Positions 49,390-58,309 of a stretch of DNA of 64,000 nucleotides are shown piece by piece. The notes under the pieces were generated by a model. The model ran no database searches. It saw nothing but the letters and a program-made list of their open reading frames with translations, and was not told the DNA's origin. Source of the DNA: PALSA-1335 sp965231025 (GTDB taxonomy: Bacteria > Patescibacteriota > Gracilibacteria > UBA1369); assembly GCA_965231025.1 (NCBI GenBank), contig OZ246407.1, forward strand, positions 1,178,001 through 1,242,000, given 5' to 3'. How positions within the stretch are numbered: position 1 is the stretch's first letter; every line of letters begins with the position of its first letter. A program made the position numbers and the translations under genes.

Positions 49390-52300
49390 ATGAAAAACAA
49401 AAAACACCTTCCGCAGTGGTGGACGGCAGGAATTGGACTGCTGGTGATCATCGGAATACTGGCGTGCATCACCATAAATATCAGGAACGCCTCAAATCCG
49501 GCAAGCACGGAAAACATTGACGTGAAACAGGCGTATAAAAAAATGGAAACGGCACAACTGCCGTTCATTCAGAACATCGGCCAAACAAACGCAAAAGTTG
49601 CGTATTTCAGCCAAATGCTGAACGGAAGTTTTTTCGTCGAAAATGACGGAACGCTCACGTATGCATTTCTGACCCAAAACAAAGATGGCTCCGTTGAAAA
49701 CCAGTATCAACCGATGATGCCCCCCCACGGCAGACCGGTAAACAAAGAGTTCAACGTGTATGCCATTAAGGAACTCTTTGAGACGACAAAAAAGCTGGCT
49801 CCCCTGGGGGAAGAACCGACGGACGTCACCGTCAACTACTTCCTGGGAAACGATAAATCACAATGGAAACAGGGTGTCAAAAACTGCAACTCCATAAACC
49901 TGGGTGAGGTTTTTGACGGTATCGGCGTACGGGTAAGAGCCCACGGAAACAATGTGGAAAAAATCTTTACGGTAAACCCGAAAGCGGACCCGGCGAATAT
50001 CAAAATAAAACTGGAAGGAGCCGACGAAATCACCATCAATGAAGGGGGCGAACTGGAAATAAAAACGGCGGAAGGAATGATCTCATTCACCAAGCCCGTC
50101 GCATTCCAGAACATCAACGGCGTAAAAAAAGACGTCGTTGTCAGCTATAAAACACTCACGAAAAACAGTTACGGATTCGAAGTCGGTGAATACGATCGCG
50201 ACGTTGAACTCGTCATTGACCCGCTCCTGAGCGCGACCTACCTCGGCGGTACCGGCTGGGAAGGTGAAAAAGAGGTGCTCGGGGGAAACACCAATATGAT
50301 CATCGCAAACGGATCGCTCTACATTTCCGCATACACCTACTCCGCGGATTTCCCGACAATCGCAGGAAGCTACCAAACCGCCATGTCGGGAACAAGTGAC
50401 GCCTTTATTTCAAAATTCAGCCTGGACCTGGGAACCCTTGAAGCCTCGACCTATCTTGGAGGTACATCCAGCGAAAGTGAAGTGACCCTGACGGCGGATA
50501 CGGTAGGAAATATTTTTGTCATCGGGAACACATCCTCCACGGACTTCCCCGGAACCGCAGGACATTTCCAGGCAGTAAAAGGAACCAACGCTGACGCCTT
50601 CATCGCAAAACTTGACTCGGGACTCACAACCCTGCTCCACTCAACCTATCTGGGGGGCAATAACTACGACTGGGGCAACGCCATCATGATCGGGGCCAAC
50701 GGAAACGTATACGTCGCCGTGGACTCAACAACCGGATACCCGACGGGAAATGTAAACGCACCCGCGGGTTTTGATACAACGAGAACCGGCAGTTACAACA
50801 TCGCCATTTCCCAACTTGACAGCAACCTGAGCCCGGCCTTCTATAACATGACGTTTATCGGCGCGGGCAACTATTACGGCGCACTTGCTCAGGATTCAAG
50901 CGGCGACATTTTCCTCACGGGCGGATGCGCAGGTGCCGCGCCGACAGCCGCGACCGACGGACCGCTCACCGATCCTCCGGGCGGTGACACCGCAAACTCC
51001 TTCCCGATGGTAAGGGCAAACACCGGCATACCTTCCTTCCAGGAAACCGCCGGCGGATCATGCGACACATTTGTGGCAAGATTCAGCAGCGACCTGACAA
51101 CGCTCAAAGCATCTACCCTCTTCGGAGGACCGAACTGGGAAAACGATTACACCGACACCATCGCGGTCCGTGGCTCTGGGGCAAATGAAGAAGTATTTAT
51201 TATCGGAGACAGTTTAAACACTATTTCAACCGCAAACGGCGGCCTCAAACAGGCACTGGAAAACAACGCCAATACGATTGACAATAATGCATCCCCAACG
51301 TCAAAGATTGCGACATTCGGACCTCTGAGCGATGGAAGCGGGGCAGCGAACGGCGACGACGTCTACGTGGCAAAATTCAATGCTAACCTCACCGCCGCTT
51401 CAGTCGCCATTCTGGGCGGAACGGACACCGACAACATCCCCTTCATGGCACTTACCTCAAACGGCGAAGTGTACCTGACCGCGGACACGTACAGCACGGA
51501 TTTCCCAACCACAACCGGCGCATTCAACGGAGATTCCGGAGACAACAACGTGGATATCATCGGTGCGAAACTCAGCAATGACCTTGGAACGCTTATCGGT
51601 TCAAGTTACATCACCGACTCCGGGTACGACAACTATCCGGGAACCATTTCCGTCCTGGAATCCGGAGGAGTCGAATATGCCTACATCAACGCCGAAACGG
51701 AATCAACGGCCGTGCCCGGTGCGGCAAATGGCTACCAGCCAACGTATGTCGGAGGCGGCGATCTTTTCATCTCCCGCTTCAACTGCGCTTTTGCAAGAGT
51801 TTGCCCCCCCACCAATTTGATCGCCACTCCCGGAAACACTGAAGTGGCGTTAACTTGGGACGCACCTGTTGGGAACGTGGACCCGATATCTTCCTACATT
51901 ATCCACTACAGCACGGATAATTTCGTCACGACCGATTTCACCGTCACGGACGTGACCCTCACATCCCACACGGTAACCGGACTGACAAACGATGTCCCCT
52001 ACAACTTCTACGTCGTCGCATTGGCCGGAGACCCGATCATTGAACAAAGTCCGCCATCAAACACGGCAAACGCAACTCCTACAGCCCCCGTGGACACCGA
52101 CGGCGACGGAGTCTTCGACCCGGCCGACAACTGCCCGACCGTTCCAAACCCGGGGCAGGAAAACACGGATGGAAACGTCCAAGTCAACCTGACCAACAAC
52201 CCCAACAGTGACTACGGAGCATTTGTCAGCCCAAATGGAAACCAAATCGCTTTTGTCTCCAACAGAGACGGGAACGGAGAAATTTACATCATGAACGCCA

Positions 52301-55212
52301 ACGGAACAAACCAGACGCGTCTCACCACCAATGCGAATGAAGAATACGACCCGGTCTTCAGTCCGGACGGCACGAAAATCGCTTTTGTTTCAGACAGGGA
52401 CGGGAACAATGAACTCTATCTTATGAATACTGACGGCACCAACCAGACCCGTCTCACCACCAACGCGGATGATGATTACGATCCCGTCTTCAGCCCCGAC
52501 AGTTCAAAAATAGCCTACACTTCCTCTCTCGGCCTGAACAAAGAGGTCTTCATCATGAACGCCGACGGAACCGGACAGCTCAACCTGAGTAATAGCGCAA
52601 ACTGGGACGACTCCCCTGCTTTCAGTCCTGACGGCACAAAAGTCGCATACTATCGTTATGGCGATATCTACAGCGTCAACACGGATGGGACGGGATCAAC
52701 CCAGCTCGTCTCTACACCGGGGGCAACAAATTATGACCCTCAGTACAGCCCGGACGGTACCCGTATCGTCTTCACTTCTTTCCGTGATGCCGGCGGAGTT
52801 CCCGAAATATACATCATGAATGCCAACGGAACCAACCAGACCCGCCTCACGAACAACGCCTCAAATGACTGGTATCCGGTGTTCAGCCCGGACGGCACCC
52901 AAATCGCCTTCTTCTCGATGCGCAACGGGGGCAACGAAATCTTTATCATGAACTCTGACGGAACCGGTCAGACACAACTCACCACCGGTGCCAACCACTA
53001 CCAGTACTGGTACGAAAACGATGACAACGCCCCCGTCTTCAGTCCTGACGGAAACCAAATCATTTTTGGCGGCTCCGCCGCTGGAAACCTCGAAATCTAT
53101 ACATTCCGTTTCCCCGATACCATAGGCGACGCCTGCGACTGCCAGACCGACACATTCTGTACGGCTGTCCTCTATTGTACCAACAACGCAACGCCCGATG
53201 CGGACTGCCCCGCGGACACCGACGGTGACGGCGTCGTCGACCCGGCCGACAACTGCCCCACGGTCGCAAACCCGGGACAGGAAAACACGGATGCATTGAA
53301 CCTCATCAACCTTACGAACAACCCGAGCAATAACTCTACAGCTCGATTCAGCCCTGACGGCACCAAAATCGCTTTTTTGTCTGACAGAGATGGAAACAGT
53401 GAAATCTATATCATGAACACGGACGGTTCCGCACAGACCAACCTCACCAACAATCCCGCAGGAGACTACAACCCCGAATTCAGTCCCGACGGCACCAAAA
53501 TCGCTTTTTATTCAGACAGGGACGGTGCCAGTGAAATCTATATCATGAACACGGACGGTTCCGCCCAAACCAACCTCACCAACAATCCCGCAGCAGATTA
53601 CAACCCCCATTTCAGTCCCGACGGTACTAAGATCACTTTCGAATCAGGGGGAGCCAACGGTGAAATCTATATCATGAACACGGACGGTTCCGCACAGACC
53701 AACCTCACCAACAATCCCGCAGGAGACTACAACCCCGAATTCAGTCCCGACGGCACCAAAATCGCTTTTTATTCAGACAGGGACGGTGCCAGTGAAATCT
53801 ATATCATGAACACGGACGGTTCCGCCCAAACCAACCTCACCAACAATCCCGCAGCAGATTACAACCCCCATTTCAGTCCCGACGGTACTAAGATCACTTT
53901 CGAATCAGGGGGAGCCAACGGTGAAATCTATATCATGAACACGGACGGTTCCGCACAGACCAACCTCACCAACAACATTGCCGAAGAATACAACCCCCAT
54001 TTCAGCCCCGACGGCACCAAGATCACTTTTTATTCTTTCAGGGACGGAAATGGTGAAATCTATATCATGAACACGGACGGTTCCGCCCAAACCAACCTCA
54101 CCAATTCCGCCGGTGACGACGTTGTCCCCATATTCAGTCCCGACGGCACCAAGATCGCTTTTTATTCTTCCAGGGACGGAAACAGTGAAATCTATATCAT
54201 GAACGTTGACGGTTCCGCACAGACCAACCTCACCAATTCCGCAAATGACGACCAAGTCCCCATATTCAGTCCCGACGGTACCAAGATCACTTTCGAATCA
54301 TGGGGAGCCAACGGTGAAGTCTATATCATGAACGTCGACGGTTCCGCACAGACCAACCTCACCAATTCCACTAATGACGACTACGATCCATCATTCGCAC
54401 CCAACTCTTCCACGATAGCATTTGTAGGATGGGATGGAACCAACGATCAAATCTATACCGTCAACTCAAACGGAGACAACCTCGGCAACGCCTGCGACTG
54501 CCAGACGGACGGATTATGCACCGCAAACGCGTATTGCACCGACAACGCCACGCCCGATACGGACTGCGTGGACTGCCCAGGCCTTGCCGCGGACCAAACC
54601 TGCGCCGTCACAAGAATAACCGGAGGAGATCTCTCGTTCACGGACATTCCGGACAACACCGCCTTCACGAACGCGCAGAACAACACCAATCTTCCGAGCT
54701 ACAACAACGCCGCCGGAACCGACACGCAGGACATCCTGAGCGTCACCGACCTGCGCGACGACCCGCTCGCAGGATTTGAAGTCCAGCTCTCGGCAAGTCC
54801 GTTCGCAACCTCGGACAATCTTCTCACCATCCCGCTGCAGTATCTCTACGTGGCAAGCTCGCTCCCAAGAACAGCGGGAGCAACTGAGGATGAAACCGAA
54901 GGCATCGAATACGCCGCCGACTGTTTTGGACCGACCAACAACATCACCAGTTCCGTGAATGTCCCCGAACCGATGGGAGCCGGAGATCTTGGCATTTTAT
55001 CAACATTCACAACTTCTGGCAGCGTACTGGGAACAGACAACGTAACCGTACCGGTGGTACTCATGTCCTCACCCGCCTCGCAACGCAGATGCACCATATC
55101 GGAAGCCATCAGCTATGCCATCAATCTTCCCGCCTTCATCACCGCGCTTGGAACCAACATTCCGCCGGGAACTTATAGCGTGACCTTTACCTACACGCTG
55201 ATCGCGCTGTAA
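49390..55212 (+). CDS. 1940-aa surface protein: SBBP propeller, FN3, two TSP type 3 units, two PD40/TolB-like propellers
   Basis: N-terminal membrane anchor (about 11-32) and no C-terminal sorting signal, so it is probably held by its N-terminus. Residues about 50-280 form a leading beta domain and about 280-800 carry SBBP-type repeats (AxYLGG, GNxYxA). An FN3 domain follows (about 803-895). Thrombospondin type 3 calcium-binding segments (DTDGDGVxDPADNCPT) start near 901 and 1276. Two blocks of PD40/TolB-like repeats (FSPDGTKIAF, SDRDGNxEIYIMN; about 930-1240 and 1300-1690) would form beta-propellers. Residues 1336-1530 include near-identical repeats from a recent DNA duplication. Cys-rich CDCQTD segments end each propeller. 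A large adhesive or binding protein is likely; the ligand is unknown. Confidence 0.88.
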   Translation: MKNKKHLPQWWTAGIGLLVIIGILACITINIRNASNPASTENIDVKQAYKKMETAQLPFIQNIGQTNAKVAYFSQMLNGSFFVENDGTLTYAFLTQNKDGSVENQYQPMMPPHGRPVNKEFNVYAIKELFETTKKLAPLGEEPTDVTVNYFLGNDKSQWKQGVKNCNSINLGEVFDGIGVRVRAHGNNVEKIFTVNPKADPANIKIKLEGADEITINEGGELEIKTAEGMISFTKPVAFQNINGVKKDVVVSYKTLTKNSYGFEVGEYDRDVELVIDPLLSATYLGGTGWEGEKEVLGGNTNMIIANGSLYISAYTYSADFPTIAGSYQTAMSGTSDAFISKFSLDLGTLEASTYLGGTSSESEVTLTADTVGNIFVIGNTSSTDFPGTAGHFQAVKGTNADAFIAKLDSGLTTLLHSTYLGGNNYDWGNAIMIGANGNVYVAVDSTTGYPTGNVNAPAGFDTTRTGSYNIAISQLDSNLSPAFYNMTFIGAGNYYGALAQDSSGDIFLTGGCAGAAPTAATDGPLTDPPGGDTANSFPMVRANTGIPSFQETAGGSCDTFVARFSSDLTTLKASTLFGGPNWENDYTDTIAVRGSGANEEVFIIGDSLNTISTANGGLKQALENNANTIDNNASPTSKIATFGPLSDGSGAANGDDVYVAKFNANLTAASVAILGGTDTDNIPFMALTSNGEVYLTADTYSTDFPTTTGAFNGDSGDNNVDIIGAKLSNDLGTLIGSSYITDSGYDNYPGTISVLESGGVEYAYINAETESTAVPGAANGYQPTYVGGGDLFISRFNCAFARVCPPTNLIATPGNTEVALTWDAPVGNVDPISSYIIHYSTDNFVTTDFTVTDVTLTSHTVTGLTNDVPYNFYVVALAGDPIIEQSPPSNTANATPTAPVDTDGDGVFDPADNCPTVPNPGQENTDGNVQVNLTNNPNSDYGAFVSPNGNQIAFVSNRDGNGEIYIMNANGTNQTRLTTNANEEYDPVFSPDGTKIAFVSDRDGNNELYLMNTDGTNQTRLTTNADDDYDPVFSPDSSKIAYTSSLGLNKEVFIMNADGTGQLNLSNSANWDDSPAFSPDGTKVAYYRYGDIYSVNTDGTGSTQLVSTPGATNYDPQYSPDGTRIVFTSFRDAGGVPEIYIMNANGTNQTRLTNNASNDWYPVFSPDGTQIAFFSMRNGGNEIFIMNSDGTGQTQLTTGANHYQYWYENDDNAPVFSPDGNQIIFGGSAAGNLEIYTFRFPDTIGDACDCQTDTFCTAVLYCTNNATPDADCPADTDGDGVVDPADNCPTVANPGQENTDALNLINLTNNPSNNSTARFSPDGTKIAFLSDRDGNSEIYIMNTDGSAQTNLTNNPAGDYNPEFSPDGTKIAFYSDRDGASEIYIMNTDGSAQTNLTNNPAADYNPHFSPDGTKITFESGGANGEIYIMNTDGSAQTNLTNNPAGDYNPEFSPDGTKIAFYSDRDGASEIYIMNTDGSAQTNLTNNPAADYNPHFSPDGTKITFESGGANGEIYIMNTDGSAQTNLTNNIAEEYNPHFSPDGTKITFYSFRDGNGEIYIMNTDGSAQTNLTNSAGDDVVPIFSPDGTKIAFYSSRDGNSEIYIMNVDGSAQTNLTNSANDDQVPIFSPDGTKITFESWGANGEVYIMNVDGSAQTNLTNSTNDDYDPSFAPNSSTIAFVGWDGTNDQIYTVNSNGDNLGNACDCQTDGLCTANAYCTDNATPDTDCVDCPGLAADQTCAVTRITGGDLSFTDIPDNTAFTNAQNNTNLPSYNNAAGTDTQDILSVTDLRDDPLAGFEVQLSASPFATSDNLLTIPLQYLYVASSLPRTAGATEDETEGIEYAADCFGPTNNITSSVNVPEPMGAGDLGILSTFTTSGSVLGTDNVTVPVVLMSSPASQRRCTISEAISYAINLPAFITALGTNIPPGTYSVTFTYTLIAL
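53399..53975 (+). repeat. Perfect 261-bp tandem repeat inside the 1940-aa gene (2.2 copies)
   Basis: Bases 53399-53714 are identical to 53660-53975, a shift of 261 bp (87 codons, two PD40 units). The flanking units are clearly diverged, so the duplication is recent or maintained by recombination. Confidence 0.9.
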
Positions 55213-55537
55213 AAAAACAATTCGCCGCCGTCAAAAGAGGCCCCGGGTTTTGGGAGCCCCTTTTGTTTAATTTAAAACTTTTTGATATCCATCGTGCCGC
55301 CAAATCTCAGGATACTAAACCCCCAGTATCCAGTGTGGGTGTCCCCAGCCCAACCCCAAGAGGTTAGGAAATGTCGGACTCCCGTAAATGATGTGAAGAG
55401 AGAGTATTTGAGATTTAGAGCGAGCAAAACAGAAAGTAACCAAAATATAACAAACCGCGAGAAGATTTGCAAGCATTTTTTGGCTTCCAGAAGGGCTAGC
55501 TAGCTGTTGTATGTTTTATAATTTTTCTATACTAAAC
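55213..55537. other. Intergenic region with no convincing gene
   Basis: 325 bases between the end of the 1940-aa gene and the convergent M50 gene. It holds an imperfect terminator hairpin (55233-55266) and a 7-bp hairpin GGATACT/AGTATCC (55310-55331). Two overlapping ORFs of 66 and 73 codons on opposite strands (55272-55472 minus, 55282-55503 plus) have no recognisable features; the minus one has a hydrophobic start. I do not call either. Confidence 0.5.
55233..55266 (+). terminator. Terminator-like hairpin after the 1940-aa gene
   Basis: AAAAGAGGC pairs with GCCCCTTTT (one mismatch) around a GC-rich loop, followed by further Ts. Confidence 0.55.
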
Positions 55538-56161
55538 CTAGGTGCCCAGGAAGAGCAAGGTTTTGATGAACGTGAAGACGATACCAATGAAGTACTGCAA
55601 AATCGAGATCTGGAATGTACGCGTCAAAACAAACTGATCAAAAAGCAAAAAGATCGCGAAATACAGCATGCCATTTTGAAGATACCGCTGATAAGGGGCA
55701 TGAAAACGCCTGGGTACAAAAATACCGACGATTTTCGACCCGTCAAGGGGCGGAAACGGCAGCATGTTGAAGATAAACAGCACCAGTGAGACATCCAAAA
55801 CCGTCGAGAGCAGCTGAAACAGGAACTCCGGCATCACGAGCGCGAAGTATTTCAGCGGAAGCGTCAGGACAAACGCCAGAACCAGGCTGGAAAGAGGCCC
55901 TGCAAAAGCCGTTAAAGCTTCATCTCGCTTCGGGTGCTTGAAATAGTGTGGATTGACCGGAACCGGCTTCCCCCACCCAATATGAACCAAAAAGAGCATA
56001 AGTGTGCCCAAAACATCCAAATGGGCAAGCGGATTCAGGGTCAGCCTCCCGGCGATCTTTGCGGTGGGATCACCCAGTTTGGAAGCCACAAAAGCATGGC
56101 TGAACTCATGAATAGTGACCACGATCACCAGGGCTAAAATAAAATACAGGACAGAAAGCAT
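55538..56161 (-). CDS. M50 family site-2-type membrane zinc metalloprotease
   Basis: 207 aa, four to five membrane helices. The zinc motif HEFSH (HExxH, about 18-22) lies in the first helix, and the third-ligand region NMLPFPPLDGSK (about 135-146) is present. This short form without a PDZ domain belongs to the SpoIVFB/Rv-type branch widespread in bacteria and archaea. Such proteases cut transmembrane anchors, often of anti-sigma factors; no partner gene is nearby. Divergent from rpmB. Confidence 0.92.
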   Translation of the reverse strand: MLSVLYFILALVIVVTIHEFSHAFVASKLGDPTAKIAGRLTLNPLAHLDVLGTLMLFLVHIGWGKPVPVNPHYFKHPKRDEALTAFAGPLSSLVLAFVLTLPLKYFALVMPEFLFQLLSTVLDVSLVLFIFNMLPFPPLDGSKIVGIFVPRRFHAPYQRYLQNGMLYFAIFLLFDQFVLTRTFQISILQYFIGIVFTFIKTLLFLGT

Positions 56162-56169
56162 GAATTTCC

Positions 56170-56197
56170 TTGAAAAAAGTCAAAACAATGGTAAACT
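56170..56197 (+). promoter_or_regulatory. Promoter of rpmB
   Basis: TTGAAA (56170-56175), 16-nt spacer, TAAACT (56192-56197), 26 nt before the ATG at 56224. Confidence 0.5.
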
Positions 56198-56223
56198 GCA
56201 AAAGCATTTTTTACAACAACATT

Positions 56224-56463
56224 ATGTCTCAAGTCTGTCAGCTTAGCGGAAAACGACCTCAAGTGGGAATGAACGTCAGCCACTCCAACCGCCACACCAA
56301 ACGCCGGTTTAACCCGAATCTCACGGTAAAAAAGTTTGTAAACCCTAAAACGGGCAAAACCGTAAAGCTCAAAATCAGCGTCCGCGCTCAGCGCACACTG
56401 CTGAAAAGCCCGGGGAAATACCGCGCGCAGGTGGCAAAATTGGTGGCAAAAAGGGCGAGATAA
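56224..56463 (+). CDS. rpmB: 50S ribosomal protein bL28
   Basis: 79 aa from the ATG at 56224; the frame extends to 56170 but that start overlaps the promoter. CQLSGKRPQVGMNVSHSNRHTKRRFNPNL is the classic bL28 N-terminus and VRAQRTLLKSPG the conserved C-terminal part. Only one Cys remains of the zinc-binding type, so it is the zinc-free form. Confidence 0.93.
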   Translation: MSQVCQLSGKRPQVGMNVSHSNRHTKRRFNPNLTVKKFVNPKTGKTVKLKISVRAQRTLLKSPGKYRAQVAKLVAKRAR

Positions 56464-56509
56464 TTATGACAATTTGGGCTTAAGCCTTGAACAAAGGTGC
56501 AAACAATGA

Positions 56510-56544
56510 ACAGAATATCTTTATACAATAGATATTCTGTTTTG
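56510..56544 (+). terminator. 11-bp inverted repeat between rpmB and the LAGLIDADG gene
   Basis: ACAGAATATCT (56510-56520) pairs perfectly with AGATATTCTGT (56530-56540) around a 9-nt loop, followed by TTTT-like sequence. It is 47 nt after rpmB and ends 6 nt before the endonuclease ATG. It could terminate rpmB or be an operator or translation block for the endonuclease gene. Confidence 0.55.
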
Positions 56545-56546
56545 AT

Positions 56547-57245
56547 ATGTCCGAACTGAAATATCCCAGAAAAAGCCACCGGAAAACAATACGCATCCCC
56601 GAAGAATCCAAAGATCTGGCCGAATTTTTAGGCATCGAGATGGGTGATGGCGGCATAAATAACAGCTGGCAGGTCGTAATTACTCTAAACTCGATCAAAG
56701 ACAAAGAATATTCTGAATACGTATCCTTGCTGATAAATAAGCTCTTCAATATTCAAGTTACCTCAAGGAAAAGAAGTACAAGAAATGCACTACTCCTGGT
56801 AACCTCAAGCACAACACTAGTTGAATATCTTGTCAAAATGGGGGCCGTGAAGGGCAATAAAGTACAACAACATATCGATATTCCCAAATGGATCTCGGGA
56901 AAACCGGAATACGAAAAACCATTCGTCAGGGGACTTGTTGATACGGATGGATGTCTCTATATCCACAATCACCTCATTCAAGGGAAAAAATATCGAAATA
57001 TAGGTTTTTGCTTTACAAGTTTCTCAAAAAAACTCACAATCACCGTTGCCAATATTTTAACCAGATACAAAATAAAGGCTCAGATTGAGGATAATGGACG
57101 CAGATTGTACATTTACAACCAGAAGGGAATAAAAAGATACTTGGAGGTATTCGGGTCTTCTAACCCCAGAATACTAAAAAAATACGATGAATGGAGAGAT
57201 CGCATAGTGGCCGAGTGCGCCGTCTTGGAAAGGCGGTATGCCTGA
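56547..57245 (+). CDS. LAGLIDADG homing endonuclease overlapping tRNA-Ser
   Basis: 232 aa with two LAGLIDADG motifs: LAEFLGIEMGDGGI (about 23-36, acidic Asp in GDG) and FVRGLVDTDGCLYI (about 129-142, Asp in DTDG), each followed by beta strands typical of the DNA-binding fold. It is a monomeric two-motif enzyme, not inside an intron or intein. The ORF has no stop before the tRNA: its last 17 codons and TGA (57243-57245) lie in the tRNA-Ser gene (53-bp overlap). Lower G+C than neighbours suggests recent arrival. The target site is probably the tRNA-Ser region, which is inference. Confidence 0.88.
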   Translation: MSELKYPRKSHRKTIRIPEESKDLAEFLGIEMGDGGINNSWQVVITLNSIKDKEYSEYVSLLINKLFNIQVTSRKRSTRNALLLVTSSTTLVEYLVKMGAVKGNKVQQHIDIPKWISGKPEYEKPFVRGLVDTDGCLYIHNHLIQGKKYRNIGFCFTSFSKKLTITVANILTRYKIKAQIEDNGRRLYIYNQKGIKRYLEVFGSSNPRILKKYDEWRDRIVAECAVLERRYA

Positions 57246-57282
57246 AAAGGCATCGAGGGTTCGAATCCCTCTCTCTCCGCCA
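57193..57282 (+). tRNA. tRNA-Ser (anticodon GGA)
   Basis: 90 nt with the long variable arm of tRNA-Ser: acceptor GGAGAGA/TCTCTCC, anticodon stem CCGTC/GGCGG around TTGGAAA (GGA anticodon), variable arm ATGCC/GGCAT, T-arm GAGGG TTCGAAT CCCTC, discriminator G and encoded CCA. Its 5' 53 bases are also the 3' end of the endonuclease ORF. Confidence 0.95.
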
Positions 57283-57290
57283 GTTAGGAA

Positions 57291-58100
57291 ATGAAGTCAT
57301 TGGCTCGCCACTCATTTGCCAACTCGCAAATGCCCGAATCCGACCCGCAAATCAGGCGACTGCTCAAAAAAGCCTTCCCCGTGAAAAAACCGGACCTCCG
57401 AAACTGTGAAGGCGTAAGCAAAACGGACCCGTCGCTCGATCCGGACCGGTACGAAGTGTACAAAAACATCATCATCCCCGATGACACCATTTTCGCCGTG
57501 GAGGTGGTCACCGGAATCGCCCTCATCGGAGTCGCCTGGGGAACAGGATGGAACACTGCCCTGATCATCTTCGGCCTGTTCGTCATCACCATCGCGATCA
57601 AAAATATCCTGATGCAGCTGCATCACAAACTCTTTTTTCAAAACTGGCGGAAAAGAATCCCCTTCGGAATTACCGGGTGGGACGCCCTGGTGAACCGGAA
57701 CATCATCAGCAGGGATTTATGCTGGAGCGACACCACCATAAAAATCGCGTTAAGAAACGCTTCCGACATGCAATATAAAACCGTACTGGCCGCGTTAAAA
57801 ATATTCTGCGACAAAGCGGACAAAAAATTCTACACCCGCGACATGGATGCCGACGACGCCCCAACGTTCGACAAACGCGAACACTGGAAAATCAAGGAAA
57901 TCCCGCAGGAATCAAACAAATGTGCCAGAGCGGAAGGAAGCGCAAACCCCGAAGTCATCGGACAGATCTTCTGGCTGATCAACGGAAATCTGTTCATGCT
58001 GAACGAAAAATTCCCGGGAATCATCGAAAATATTTTCCTGACGACGACCGCCAGATATCACGAAGTTGATATCGACTCCCACTACACGGGAACTGGATAA
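57291..58100 (+). CDS. Hypothetical two-helix membrane protein
   Basis: 269 aa (256 if the ATG at 57330 is used). A hydrophilic N-terminus, two membrane helices close together (about 66-105, VVTGIALIGVAWGTGW and ALIIFGLFVITIAI), then a ~160-residue cytosolic domain with TGWDALVNRNIISRDLCWSDTTIKIALRNASDMQY and several Asp/Lys-rich stretches. No known family recognised. Starts 8 nt after tRNA-Ser; it may be transcribed with it. Confidence 0.65.
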   Translation: MKSLARHSFANSQMPESDPQIRRLLKKAFPVKKPDLRNCEGVSKTDPSLDPDRYEVYKNIIIPDDTIFAVEVVTGIALIGVAWGTGWNTALIIFGLFVITIAIKNILMQLHHKLFFQNWRKRIPFGITGWDALVNRNIISRDLCWSDTTIKIALRNASDMQYKTVLAALKIFCDKADKKFYTRDMDADDAPTFDKREHWKIKEIPQESNKCARAEGSANPEVIGQIFWLINGNLFMLNEKFPGIIENIFLTTTARYHEVDIDSHYTGTG

Positions 58101-58244
58101 AAAATATTCCGGGCAGACAGAAAATCCACCTCCTCAAGAACGAAAAACAAGTTGAATATATTATTCAGCAATATTTATTATATTAAGTCAAGTAAAAAGC
58201 ATGGGAAAATGGCTTATCCACTACATGTGCGATACGCAAGTTTA

Positions 58245-58273
58245 TTGAAGAAAAGGCAAAAATAGTATAAAAT
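58245..58273 (+). promoter_or_regulatory. Promoter of the giant kelch-like protein gene
   Basis: TTGAAG (58245-58250), 17-nt spacer, TAAAAT (58268-58273), 36 nt before the ATG at 58310. Confidence 0.6.
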
Positions 58274-58309
58274 ATATAGAAATAAAAACTAAAGCTTTAC
58301 CTCAAAACC

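Noticed and set aside
53399..53975. Possible CRISPR-like array from regularly spaced repeats
   Set aside because: The repeats are in frame inside a propeller-coding region, 261 bp long, without unique spacers or cas genes.
55272..55503. Overlapping small ORFs of 66 (minus) and 73 (plus) codons
   Set aside because: No ribosome site, promoter or recognisable domain; they overlap each other antisense and lie between a terminator and a convergent gene.
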